Source: Nostoc sp. C052 (lineage in GTDB: Bacteria > Cyanobacteriota > Cyanobacteriia > Cyanobacteriales > Nostocaceae). From it: a DNA stretch of 64,000 nt. The notes beneath the pieces were generated by a model. That model was not told the DNA's origin. It saw only the letters and a list, made by a program, of their open reading frames with translations, and ran no database searches. A program made the position numbers and the translations under genes. Shown here in pieces: positions 17,331 to 24,734 of this stretch (positions within the stretch are counted from its first letter, which is position 1; each line of letters starts with the position of its first letter). The stretch covers positions 6,891,501 to 6,955,500 of the forward strand of contig NZ_CP040272.1 of the NCBI RefSeq assembly GCF_013393905.1. Direction: 5' to 3'.

Positions 17331-20066
17331 CTACATTTTCGACTCTTTAAGATTCGCCCCTTTAAGATTTGCACCTTCCAGATTCGCCCTTACAAGAAAC
17401 GCCCGTTCAAGATTTGCCCGTTCAAGATTTGCCCGTTCAAGATTTGCCCCTTCAAGATTCGCCCCTTTAAGATATGCCCGTACAAGATTCGCCTGTGCAA
17501 GATTTACCTCTTTAAGATTCGCCCCTTTAAGATATGCCCGTGCAAGATTTGCCCCTTCAAGATTTGCCCGTTCAAGATTTGCCCCTTCAAGATTTGCCCC
17601 TTCAAGATTTGCCCCTTCAATATCTGCTCCTTCAAGATTCGCTCGTACAAGATTCGCTCCTTTAAGATTTGCCCCTTTAAGATTCGCCCTTTCAAGATTC
17701 GCCTGAACAATATCTTTAAAAACTAAAACGCAAACTTGTAAATCCAAAAAACTCAGGCAATTCAAGCAAAACACATCAGTATTAGTAGTGATTCTTTGCC
17801 CTTGCAAGCGGGAAATCCAGATACCGAAAGCTTCAGGAGTATGCCATTGAATCTTTGAAACTATCTTTGTTACTCTAGCGCAAGCATTTAAGACAGCTAA
17901 CAACGCTTCTTCTGCATTTCGTGCTTGTCTATTTTCTTCTTGAAAATCAGGTCTTGGAGTCAAGCGTTCCATCGGCATTCCATGACGCAACATAAAACTA
18001 ATCAGATGACATAATGTCTGCTGCCAATTGCCAACATCCAATGCATTCTGTAAACGCATTTCATCCGCAACAAACTTAAAAAGGTATTCATCTATATGGG
18101 ATACACCGCAGAGAATTGCCCACCTTTTTAAAGCCTCGCGCTCATCCCATCCTTCGTCTGGATCATCCTGGCGAGCCTTCAGCTTTTTATGAATAAGTCT
18201 AACTTCTCGCACAATGCGTTTTGCTGTCAAATATTCACCAAAACTTTTGTGGGTAAATTCAAAAGTTTTTTCCTGTTCCTTCACTCCACTCTCACGAAAA
18301 TAAAAGGCAATCAAAAGACGAATTACGCCTAATTTTGCACTTTTTTGAGACTTGTCTAAAAGACGTTTTAAATTACTGTTTTCACAATGGGCTTCAATCT
18401 CTCTGACAGTTGTTGTCCGTCCATCTCCATGCCAAGAAGCTAAAGCAATTTCTTCCAAGATACGAACAAAGTCTTTTTCCTCAATTCCACGAATAGCCGG
18501 ATGTTGATAACCAGCCCAACCACGCTGATAAACTGCTGTGAGTAAATTTGCATAAATTGCATTCAGGTTGCCGTCTGTAGGAAATTTATTTTGCTGGTTA
18601 AAACTCAATGCTACCAGGTAATTCAGTAAGGGTTGGGCAGTAATTTCTGTAAGGTTATCTTGGTTTAACTCTTCTGGTAAGCAATCATATCCTCGTCCGC
18701 TAGCATTGCCGTATTTATACCACCAAATCTGACGTTGATCTTGCTGCAACAAATTTTGATCGTCAATGTGATTTTTTCTCTCATATTCAGTAACAAAATA
18801 AGGCAATATATGCAAGATTTGCTGTGGTTGACGAAAGTCGCTAATATTTGCTTGCACAACCAGTTCTCGACTACTGATTAATACTTGTAAGCAATTTTCA
18901 CGCATATTAAAGCGGTCTACTTTTTTTTGAACCTCACGCACAAATTGTTTAGCAGTTTCAGTAGCAATTTTGCCCTGTATGGCAAGCTCATCCAAACCAT
19001 CAAATATAATGAGTAAGGGTGAATCAGCCTTATCTTTATCTAAGGGATTATGTCTGAGAAAGCCATCGTCTCGTACAAACTTACTAATTGCATCAACTAA
19101 GTCTTCCGAGGGATCAAAATGGTGCAAAGGAATAAATAAAACCGGAATTTTCCCTTTTTCTGCTTGGTTAGCTGCAAAGATTTTAGCAAAAGAAGATTTA
19201 CCACTTCCTGGGCCACCACTAATCACTCTAATGGCATCATGGCGATCGCCTTTTTCTAACCAAGCTTCCAGTTCAGTTTCTAAGTCAAGAACAATTCGCT
19301 GATATTTCTCATCTTCTCTAAGTCGGCGTTCAAATTCTTCTGACTTTTCACCCCCAACTTTCTGCTTATAGTAGGCGTGTAAAGGAACATAAACTTGTTT
19401 TAAACCAAAAGCTTCTAAAAGCATCATTGGTTCTTCAACCTGTCTTTGTAGCCAAGCTAAATAACGCTGCCATGACTGTTCCCGTTCATTGGCTTGAGTA
19501 AAGGGGGTATCCAGTTCTTCTTTTAAACAAGCATATTTTTCTGGATGTTTTGCCCACTCTTCATGTAGGGCAAACACAAAATAGGTAGGAAGACGATGAC
19601 TAATTGTTAGTGCCTGTGCTTCATTGACGCTAAAGTATTTTAACCAGTCGGCAAAAGCAATTTTAATCGGTTCCAGAATCGGCAAATCTTTGGGACGGCT
19701 AAAAAAATCTTGGTCAATACGCAATTCTATACTTTCTAGAGAATGGTTGAGGCGATCGCACAATAGCTCAAGATCGCTCTCGTTTGGTTTTTCAAACAGT
19801 AATTCTTGATTTCCTTTGACCAAACTCACTATTGCTTCTACCAAAGAACGGTAAATTAGTAACCAAGCAACTTCCTCTGGTGCTGCTGACAAACCTAGTG
19901 CTGTTGTAGCTTCCAAAGCATCTTTAGCTACCTCTCCCCACTGACCCAAAACCCCATTTATCGCACCTTTTCCTAGTGATTTAAATAGTTCTTTAAAGTC
20001 AGCTTTAATGGGTTTATTCCATAATGCAACAGGTTTGCTGACTGAAAATCCAGAGGTATTGCTCAT
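17331..20066 (-). CDS. NACHT-type STAND ATPase with C-terminal pentapeptide repeats
   Basis: The 911-residue protein has three parts. Residues 1-275 are a helical domain with no recognised motif. A NACHT ATPase domain follows: Walker A GGPGSGKS at 284-291, Walker B LLIIFDGLDE at 351-360 and sensor LQVLISSR at 393-400, then the winged-helix region with 'FTHKSFGEYLTAKRIV'. The last part is 24 consecutive pentapeptide repeats of A(N/Y)LxX type at about 789-908, coded by near-identical 15-bp units (17343-17702). STAND proteins are oligomerising signal-transduction ATPases; in bacteria many are phage sensors or regulators. The repeats should form a right-handed beta-helix of six coils, a possible sensor arm. 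No effector is recognisable, so antiviral function is only a hypothesis. Confidence 0.85.
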   Translation of the reverse strand: MSNTSGFSVSKPVALWNKPIKADFKELFKSLGKGAINGVLGQWGEVAKDALEATTALGLSAAPEEVAWLLIYRSLVEAIVSLVKGNQELLFEKPNESDLELLCDRLNHSLESIELRIDQDFFSRPKDLPILEPIKIAFADWLKYFSVNEAQALTISHRLPTYFVFALHEEWAKHPEKYACLKEELDTPFTQANEREQSWQRYLAWLQRQVEEPMMLLEAFGLKQVYVPLHAYYKQKVGGEKSEEFERRLREDEKYQRIVLDLETELEAWLEKGDRHDAIRVISGGPGSGKSSFAKIFAANQAEKGKIPVLFIPLHHFDPSEDLVDAISKFVRDDGFLRHNPLDKDKADSPLLIIFDGLDELAIQGKIATETAKQFVREVQKKVDRFNMRENCLQVLISSRELVVQANISDFRQPQQILHILPYFVTEYERKNHIDDQNLLQQDQRQIWWYKYGNASGRGYDCLPEELNQDNLTEITAQPLLNYLVALSFNQQNKFPTDGNLNAIYANLLTAVYQRGWAGYQHPAIRGIEEKDFVRILEEIALASWHGDGRTTTVREIEAHCENSNLKRLLDKSQKSAKLGVIRLLIAFYFRESGVKEQEKTFEFTHKSFGEYLTAKRIVREVRLIHKKLKARQDDPDEGWDEREALKRWAILCGVSHIDEYLFKFVADEMRLQNALDVGNWQQTLCHLISFMLRHGMPMERLTPRPDFQEENRQARNAEEALLAVLNACARVTKIVSKIQWHTPEAFGIWISRLQGQRITTNTDVFCLNCLSFLDLQVCVLVFKDIVQANLERANLKGANLKGANLVRANLEGADIEGANLEGANLEGANLERANLEGANLARAYLKGANLKEVNLAQANLVRAYLKGANLEGANLERANLERANLERAFLVRANLEGANLKGANLKESKM
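17343..17702 (-). repeat. 24 tandem 15-bp units encoding pentapeptides
   Basis: Units such as 'gcccgttcaagattt' and 'gccccttcaagattt' are repeated head to tail, with most differences in one or two bases. Adjacent copies are nearly identical at DNA level, so slippage or recombination can add or remove whole units without shifting the frame of the NACHT gene. Confidence 0.85.
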
Positions 20067-20184
20067 TGCTGCTGTATGATGCTGGTAGATGTACTGAGTT
20101 AATATATTTCAACAAGGTTTTATTAAATTTTTCCTGAAAACCAGTAGTAAATTTAACAATTTATCTAGATAAACTTCTAATCTC

Positions 20185-20415
20185 AGGCTAAAAGGCGCAA
20201 CTTCGAGGATAAAAGGTGCAACTTCGAGGCTCAAAGGCGCAACGTTGAGGCTAAAAGGCTCAATCATCAGGCTCAAAGGCTCAACGTTGAGGCTAAAAGG
20301 CTCAATCGTCAGGCTCAAAGGCTCAACGTTGAGGATAAAAGGCTCAACTGTCAGGCTCAAAGGCTCAATGTTGAGGTTCAAAGGCTCAACTGTCAGGCTC
20401 AAAGGCTCAAAAATG
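20185..20415. repeat. Eleven tandem 21-bp units
   Basis: Units start 'aggctcaaaggctcaac' or 'aggctaaaaggctcaat', with ends alternating between gttg and gtc, so the true period tends toward 42 bp. Because 21 is a multiple of three, several frames stay open on both strands; one minus-strand frame would read heptads such as VEPLSLT and IEPFSLN. No ribosome site supports translation. Confidence 0.85.
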
Positions 20416-20418
20416 CCT

Positions 20419-20470
20419 TGGCGACTAGAAGTCGCGGCTACACAAATAAAATCCGCCTGCGTGGGTTGCA
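20419..20470. repeat. Dispersed module, inverted copy of the 2289-2340 repeat
   Basis: 'cttggcgactagaagtcgcg' followed by a further 30 similar bases matches the reverse complement of the repeat near 2289-2340. It abuts the 21-bp array directly. Confidence 0.65.
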
Positions 20471-20691
20471 AAAATTTTCATACCATTTTAATTGATGATT
20501 GCAATACATCCTTGGGTAAAGACGCGATTCATCGCGTCTCTACAAATGGTCTATTTGTCGGATTCTTTTTTCAAATTGGTAATTTAGATAGAAAACACGG
20601 TAGGGAAGCACAGGTGTACTTCCCTACGAGTAACGTGTATTTTGCCCAAATTTATAACTGCGACGTAGGCGCAACCCGCCGCAGGCATCGC

Positions 20692-21177
20692 CTATTTTAT
20701 GCTTGAGCTGGCCGCGGCTTCAGGTTTCTTTTTCTTGGAACGACGGCTGAACCTGCGTCCCATTTCATCAATGACTGCATCCAAACCTGTAACATCACCG
20801 CTAGCTTTGGCATAGTTGTAAATTGCCAAGGCTGCTGCATAAGCTTCACTACCAGCCGCAATACAGGTATCATCTACCAGTTCTTGCAGTTGGGTTAGAG
20901 ACAACAGCACCGGATATAAGTCCTCATATATTTCCAAATCCCGGCGCATCTCTTCCAAATCAAAATAACGAGGCAAAAAGTTAGGGTTCTGTGTTGCCAC
21001 TTCTAAGGCTTTGCTAACAAAAGCCCGACTTTTATCTCCCATCTTGACTATGGTGCGTCGGTCTTCAGTAGTCAAATCAATCAAAAATGGTAACTTTTCT
21101 CTAATTGTAGCGATCGCCTGCATGACCGCTTCTCTGTCTGCTGGGGCTAAAGTGGCACTGATACGATTTTCTGCCAT
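20692..21177 (-). CDS. Hypothetical helical protein
   Basis: The 161-residue product (starting MAENRISATLAPADREAVMQ) is predicted mostly helical, with a central 'LEEMRRDLEIYEDLYPVLLS' and a very basic tail (RRFSRRSKKKKPE). I chose the ATG at 21177 because 'aaaggagt' lies just before it; a longer frame to 21255 lacks such a site. It is encoded upstream of the NACHT gene on the same strand but separated by about 600 bp of repeats. I do not recognise a function. The basic C-terminus could contact nucleic acid (inference only). Confidence 0.7.
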   Translation of the reverse strand: MAENRISATLAPADREAVMQAIATIREKLPFLIDLTTEDRRTIVKMGDKSRAFVSKALEVATQNPNFLPRYFDLEEMRRDLEIYEDLYPVLLSLTQLQELVDDTCIAAGSEAYAAALAIYNYAKASGDVTGLDAVIDEMGRRFSRRSKKKKPEAAASSSIK

Positions 21178-21342
21178 TTTTAATACTCCTTTAGGGTACT
21201 TAATTTCAGTATTCCCAAAGTTGTAGAGGCGATCGCATTCATCGGAGGGGAACACTCAAAAATACTTACAATTGTTAATTGCCAATTCTGCCCTTGAATT
21301 CATAATTTTTTAAAACAGTGTCTAAAAATATTTGCTCACCCG

Positions 21343-21597
21343 TCATGTGTTAATTTCAGGGTGACGTTTTGGTGTGCCATACAAGTAATGGTCATGTTGA
21401 CTTGCCCAATCTTCGGGTGCTTCAACTGTCCCCGTTAAATCTTCTAATACATCCCACACATCAGTCGCTTTAATTTGAGATGAACTAATATCCTCAGAAA
21501 CAATGCTAATCACATAGCGTTTGTTCGGTTCTAAATCAGGTGGAATATTTGGACGCAAAACAGAACCATCAAATGTAACCGTTAAAATTTTGCTCAT
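21343..21597 (-). CDS. Small antitoxin-like hypothetical protein
   Basis: The 84-residue product begins with a short beta-type domain (MSKILTVTFDGSVLRPNIPP, then 'LEPNKRYVISI'), as in small DUF104/AbrB-like antitoxins. It ends with an acidic segment, 'APEDWASQHDHYLYGTPKR', that I recall from many cyanobacterial small proteins paired with toxins. No toxin gene follows. Its ATG lies only 13 bp after the stop codon of the pentapeptide-RidA gene, so the two are probably co-transcribed. Confidence 0.6.
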   Translation of the reverse strand: MSKILTVTFDGSVLRPNIPPDLEPNKRYVISIVSEDISSSQIKATDVWDVLEDLTGTVEAPEDWASQHDHYLYGTPKRHPEINT

Positions 21598-21610
21598 TAT
21601 TCTATTTCTC

Positions 21611-22981
21611 TTAACCGCTAATTACAGCGATCGCATCAATTTCTACCAATACATCTTTAGGTAAGCGCGATACCTGAACACAAGCCCGCGCTGGGGCTGT
21701 ATCTTCCGGGAAATATTTAGCATAAATCGCATTCACCGCCGCAAAATCATTCATATCAGCTAAAAATACAGTGGTCTTTACCACATCTTTAAAAGTCGCA
21801 CCGGCTGCTGTGAGGATGGCTTCAAGATTAGCTAATACCTGCTCAGTTTGCTTTTTGACATCATCAGTGTAGACGACATCACCAAGGCGGGGATCGATGG
21901 CAATTTGTCCAGCGATGAATACAAATTGACCTGAAGCTGCGATCGCTTGATTATAAGGGCCGACTGGTGCGGGTGCGTTATCAGTATTAATTACTTTACG
22001 GGTCATAGATATTACTTTCCCTAACGATGTTTCCTGTTTACCGATTTCTGCTTCAGCTGCGATCGGCTTGTAGACTTCTCCATCTGGCATTATCGCACCA
22101 GTGAGGTCTGCATTTTTAAAGGTTGCTCCGTAGATATTTGCGCCAGTTAAATTTGCCTTCTTTAGGTTTGCCTCGTTTAGATTCGCGTTCATCAAATCTA
22201 CTTTTTGCAGTTCTGCTTTCTCTAAATTTGCCCCTTTTAGACAGACTTTTCTAAAATTTACGCCTATAAGATTTGCTGAACTTAGATTAGCCTCAGTCAG
22301 ATTCATTCCAGACAAATCCTTTTCCTGCCAATGAACGCCCCCAATCGTGGCTCCCTGTAAAATAGTGTCTTTGAGTTTCACATAAGTTAGGTTTGCTTGA
22401 CTCAAATCAGATCCAAACAAGTTAGCCCCACTTAAATTAGCATCACTAAGATTAGCTCTAACAAATTTTGCTTCATTTAAGGATGCGTCGGTTAAGTTTG
22501 CGGAATTGAGTATAGCATCACTTAAGTTTGCCTTATCTAGGTTAGCTTTACTCAAGTTTGCTTTACTCAGGTTTGCTTTACTCAAATTGGCATTATCCAG
22601 ATTAGCGTTACTGAAATTAGCGCTATTCAGGACTGCTTCACTAAAGTTTGTATTCTTCAAGTTAGCGTTACTTAAGTTTCCACTACTGATATTTGCCTTA
22701 CTGAAGTCAGCACAAATTAAATCTGCCCAACTCAAATTTAAACTAGAACTTTCCAGCAAACCACTTAAATTTGCACCTGTCAAAGATGCCCTGGTGAGAT
22801 TTGTGCTTTTAAGACATGCCTTACTCAGGTTGGCATCATTTAAATCTACTCCCGTCAAATCTGCACTTGTTAGGTCTATCCCACTCAGATTTGCACCTTT
22901 GAGGTCTACACCTCTCAAATTTACTGAATGAAATTTCCGTTCTCCTGCGGCGTATTTCTCCAACAGTTCCTCAGCATCCAT
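21611..22981 (-). CDS. Pentapeptide-repeat protein fused to RidA-type enamine deaminase
   Basis: The single 456-residue frame joins two proteins normally separate. Residues 1-20 (MDAEELLEKYAAGER) and about 20-305 form a pentapeptide-repeat domain with the common cyanobacterial N-terminus. It ends at 'LTGAIMPDGEVYKP', where such proteins usually stop. A 20-residue linker leads to a full RidA domain starting at Met326 (MTRKVINTDNAPAPVGPYNQ). RidA hydrolyses reactive 2-aminoacrylate-type imines. Its substrate arginine (in 'ARACVQVSRLP') and the glutamate of 'VEIDAIAV' are present, so the enzyme part looks active. Met326 (ATG at 22006-22004) could also serve as a separate start, although only a weak ribosome site precedes it. 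Confidence 0.85.
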   Translation of the reverse strand: MDAEELLEKYAAGERKFHSVNLRGVDLKGANLSGIDLTSADLTGVDLNDANLSKACLKSTNLTRASLTGANLSGLLESSSLNLSWADLICADFSKANISSGNLSNANLKNTNFSEAVLNSANFSNANLDNANLSKANLSKANLSKANLDKANLSDAILNSANLTDASLNEAKFVRANLSDANLSGANLFGSDLSQANLTYVKLKDTILQGATIGGVHWQEKDLSGMNLTEANLSSANLIGVNFRKVCLKGANLEKAELQKVDLMNANLNEANLKKANLTGANIYGATFKNADLTGAIMPDGEVYKPIAAEAEIGKQETSLGKVISMTRKVINTDNAPAPVGPYNQAIAASGQFVFIAGQIAIDPRLGDVVYTDDVKKQTEQVLANLEAILTAAGATFKDVVKTTVFLADMNDFAAVNAIYAKYFPEDTAPARACVQVSRLPKDVLVEIDAIAVISG

Positions 22982-23088
22982 AATGCACCTTTAAATACCA
23001 CTGACACAGTATAATCACAAAAACTTTGTGTCACAGGTATTCCTCTCTTTTCTTCCTTTGCGTCCTTCGCGCCTTCGCGGTTCGTCCC

Positions 23089-23122
23089 TCCTACCCCAAC
23101 CTCGGACGTATCCCATAATGCC
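23089..23122. repeat. 34-bp direct repeat, left copy (duplicated 3' end of the NUDIX gene)
   Basis: It matches 23948-23981 in 33 of 34 positions. On the minus strand it spells the last codons of the NUDIX gene (RHYGIRPRLG and stop). The antitoxin/VapC pair lies between the two copies. Confidence 0.8.
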
Positions 23123-23185
23123 ATCAGATCAGCATCGCGATCGCACTCGTATAATACTGTTACGACAGACTGCAAAATATCATTT

Positions 23186-23494
23186 ATGAATATTAAAGAA
23201 CTACTACTCCAAGAAATTGAATCATCCTCAGATGTTCTACTAGCCCAAACACTGGATTTTTTGCGTTTTCTCAAAACAAAACCAGTAACAGAGGAAATAT
23301 CTCTTGACCTGCCAACAGAAAAAAATGATGATACTTCCAATCATCAAACGAAACCGGAAATACAGGAAGCAACACCAATTATTAGAGGCTCGAAAGCAGA
23401 AGACTTGTTAAAATTTGCTGGAACCTGGCAAGGAGATGACTTTGAAGAGTGCTTGCAACTTGTTTACGAAACTCGTTCCCCGGCTGAATTTTAG
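23186..23494 (+). CDS. Putative antitoxin upstream of VapC-type toxin
   Basis: The 102-residue acidic product (MNIKELLLQEIESSSDVLLA ... 'TLDFLRFLK') is typical of the small variable antitoxins (DUF2281-like N-terminus) coded just before PIN toxins. Its stop codon is 2 bp from the toxin ATG, which is the strongest argument for the pairing. The C-terminal half ('KAEDLLKFAGTWQGDDFEEC') should wrap the toxin active site. DNA-binding residues are not obvious. Confidence 0.7.
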   Translation: MNIKELLLQEIESSSDVLLAQTLDFLRFLKTKPVTEEISLDLPTEKNDDTSNHQTKPEIQEATPIIRGSKAEDLLKFAGTWQGDDFEECLQLVYETRSPAEF

Positions 23495-23496
23495 TA

Positions 23497-23940
23497 ATGT
23501 ACCTCTTAGATACCAACCATTGTAGCCGGATCATTTTTGGAGAAACAAACGTAATTCGTCGGTTACAAGAACACATCGGCTTAGGGGTTGCAACTAGCGT
23601 TATCGTGCAAGGGGAACTCCTTTACATGGTGCAAAAATCTTCTCAGCAAGAAGCAAATCTTCCCTTTGTCAGAACTTTTCTGCAAACCATTGACCTTTAT
23701 CCCATTAATGGAGGAGTTGCCGATGTTTACGGTAGCCTCAAAGCGGAAATTGTCGAACATTTTGGCCCCAAAGACAAAGCAAAGCGTAGAAAGTTTACAG
23801 TTCAAGATTTGGGTTTTAGCGATAACGACTTGTGGATAGCATCAACTGCTCTGCACTATAACCTCACCGTCGTCTCAGGGGACAGCGATTTTCAAAGGAT
23901 ACAACAGGTGCAAGCCTTAACATTAGAATCTTGGCTTTGA
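23497..23940 (+). CDS. Type II toxin, VapC-family PIN ribonuclease
   Basis: The 147-residue product has the PIN catalytic acids: D5 in MYLLDTNHCS, a Glu in 'VIVQGELLYMV', an Asp in 'FSDNDLWIASTA' and a final Asp in 'VVSGDSDFQRI'. VapC toxins cleave tRNA or rRNA when released from their antitoxin. Full length and intact motifs suggest it is functional. It forms a two-gene unit with the preceding gene and sits between 34-bp direct repeats. Confidence 0.85.
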   Translation: MYLLDTNHCSRIIFGETNVIRRLQEHIGLGVATSVIVQGELLYMVQKSSQQEANLPFVRTFLQTIDLYPINGGVADVYGSLKAEIVEHFGPKDKAKRRKFTVQDLGFSDNDLWIASTALHYNLTVVSGDSDFQRIQQVQALTLESWL

Positions 23941-23947
23941 CATCCTC

Positions 23948-23981
23948 TCCTACCCCAACCTTGGACGTATCCCATAATGCC
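23948..23981. repeat. 34-bp direct repeat, right copy (true 3' end of the NUDIX gene)
   Basis: This copy includes the stop codon and last ten codons of the NUDIX gene (minus strand). The left copy lies 859 bp away at 23089. Confidence 0.8.
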
Positions 23982-24381
23982 GATATCGCCAATAATCGCG
24001 CAAAATGCGATCGTGGTCAAAACATAAATTACCAGGCACACACCAATACTCAAAAATCCCTACACTCTTAGCATCATCGCCAGCTTTTGGTTCACCCTTA
24101 GCTGTCGCCAAAAACACAATACTAATCGTATGCTGACGCGGATCGCGATTTGGGTCAGAATACACCAGTAATTGTTCAACTAATTCCACCTGTAAACCCG
24201 TCTCCTCTTGCGCTTCTCGCCGCGCCGCCACTTCCACAGCTTCGCCATAATCTACAAAACCACCAGGAATAGCCCAACCTAAAGGTAGATTATGTCTTTC
24301 AATTAACACTATTGGCCGATGAGGCCGATCTACTAGTTCAATGATGATATCAACTGTTGGTGTAGGATTTCGGTAAGTCAT
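23950..24381 (-). CDS. NUDIX hydrolase
   Basis: The 143-residue protein has a NUDIX box 'GGFVDYGEAVEVAARREAQE' continuing ETGL (residues about 40-62). Substrate-side features, 'YSDPNRDPRQHTISIVFLA', recall ADP-ribose or related pyrophosphatases; the exact substrate is not determinable. The ATG at 24381 has no ribosome site, and its leader is formed by a tandem heptamer array beginning 9 bp upstream. Its 3' end was duplicated on the far side of the toxin/antitoxin pair. Confidence 0.85.
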   Translation of the reverse strand: MTYRNPTPTVDIIIELVDRPHRPIVLIERHNLPLGWAIPGGFVDYGEAVEVAARREAQEETGLQVELVEQLLVYSDPNRDPRQHTISIVFLATAKGEPKAGDDAKSVGIFEYWCVPGNLCFDHDRILRDYWRYRHYGIRPRLG

Positions 24382-24390
24382 AGTTATTTA

Positions 24391-24558
24391 GTCATGAGTC
24401 ATTAGTCATTGGTCATTGGTCATTGGTCATTGTTCATTGGTCATTGGTCATTGGTCATTGGTCATTGGTCATTGGTCATTGGTCATTGGTCATTGGTCAT
24501 TGGTCATTGGTCATTGGTCATTGGTCATTGGTCATTGGTCATTGGTCATGAGTCATTG
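24391..24558. repeat. Heptanucleotide tandem array (GTCATTG x 24)
   Basis: The array is exactly 24 consecutive 7-bp units; 19 of the 20 central units are GTCATTG, with variants GTCATGA, GTCATTA and TTCATTG, mostly at the edges. This is the short tandemly repeated class of heterocystous cyanobacteria. It lies just upstream of the NUDIX start codon and can stay open in one frame, giving a false ORF. Confidence 0.92.
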
Positions 24559-24734
24559 GTTATTCCCAAAGGACAAATGACAAAAGACAAATGACAAACA
24601 AAATGAGTTTACTTGATTTCCCCTGCAAATACCGTTCAGTGATAAATTCGATGCGTTGGCTTTGCCACTGCCCCTTAGGCACTCGCATCGCGTCTCCATC
24701 AGACAATTGCTCTCTCTCATAATTAAGGTTACTT

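Larger units (their letters stand above)
20067..20691. other. Repeat-filled intergenic region upstream of the NACHT gene
   Basis: It contains the 21-bp array at 20185-20415, the dispersed module at 20419-20470, 'gacgcgattcatcgcgtc' palindrome near 20521-20538, and a 'gacgtaggcgcaacccgccg' palindromic repeat near 20662-20681. Open frames through it (plus 20245-20706, minus 20109-20471) follow from the repeat period and are not called as genes. Confidence 0.65.

Noticed and set aside
20109..20706. Long open frames on both strands through the 21-bp array
   Set aside because: A 21-bp period keeps several frames open automatically; no ribosome site, no family, and the products are only repeat peptides.
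24409..24594. Plus-strand frame through the heptamer array
   Set aside because: The array lacks stop codons in this frame by its own sequence; the peptide is a pure repeat.
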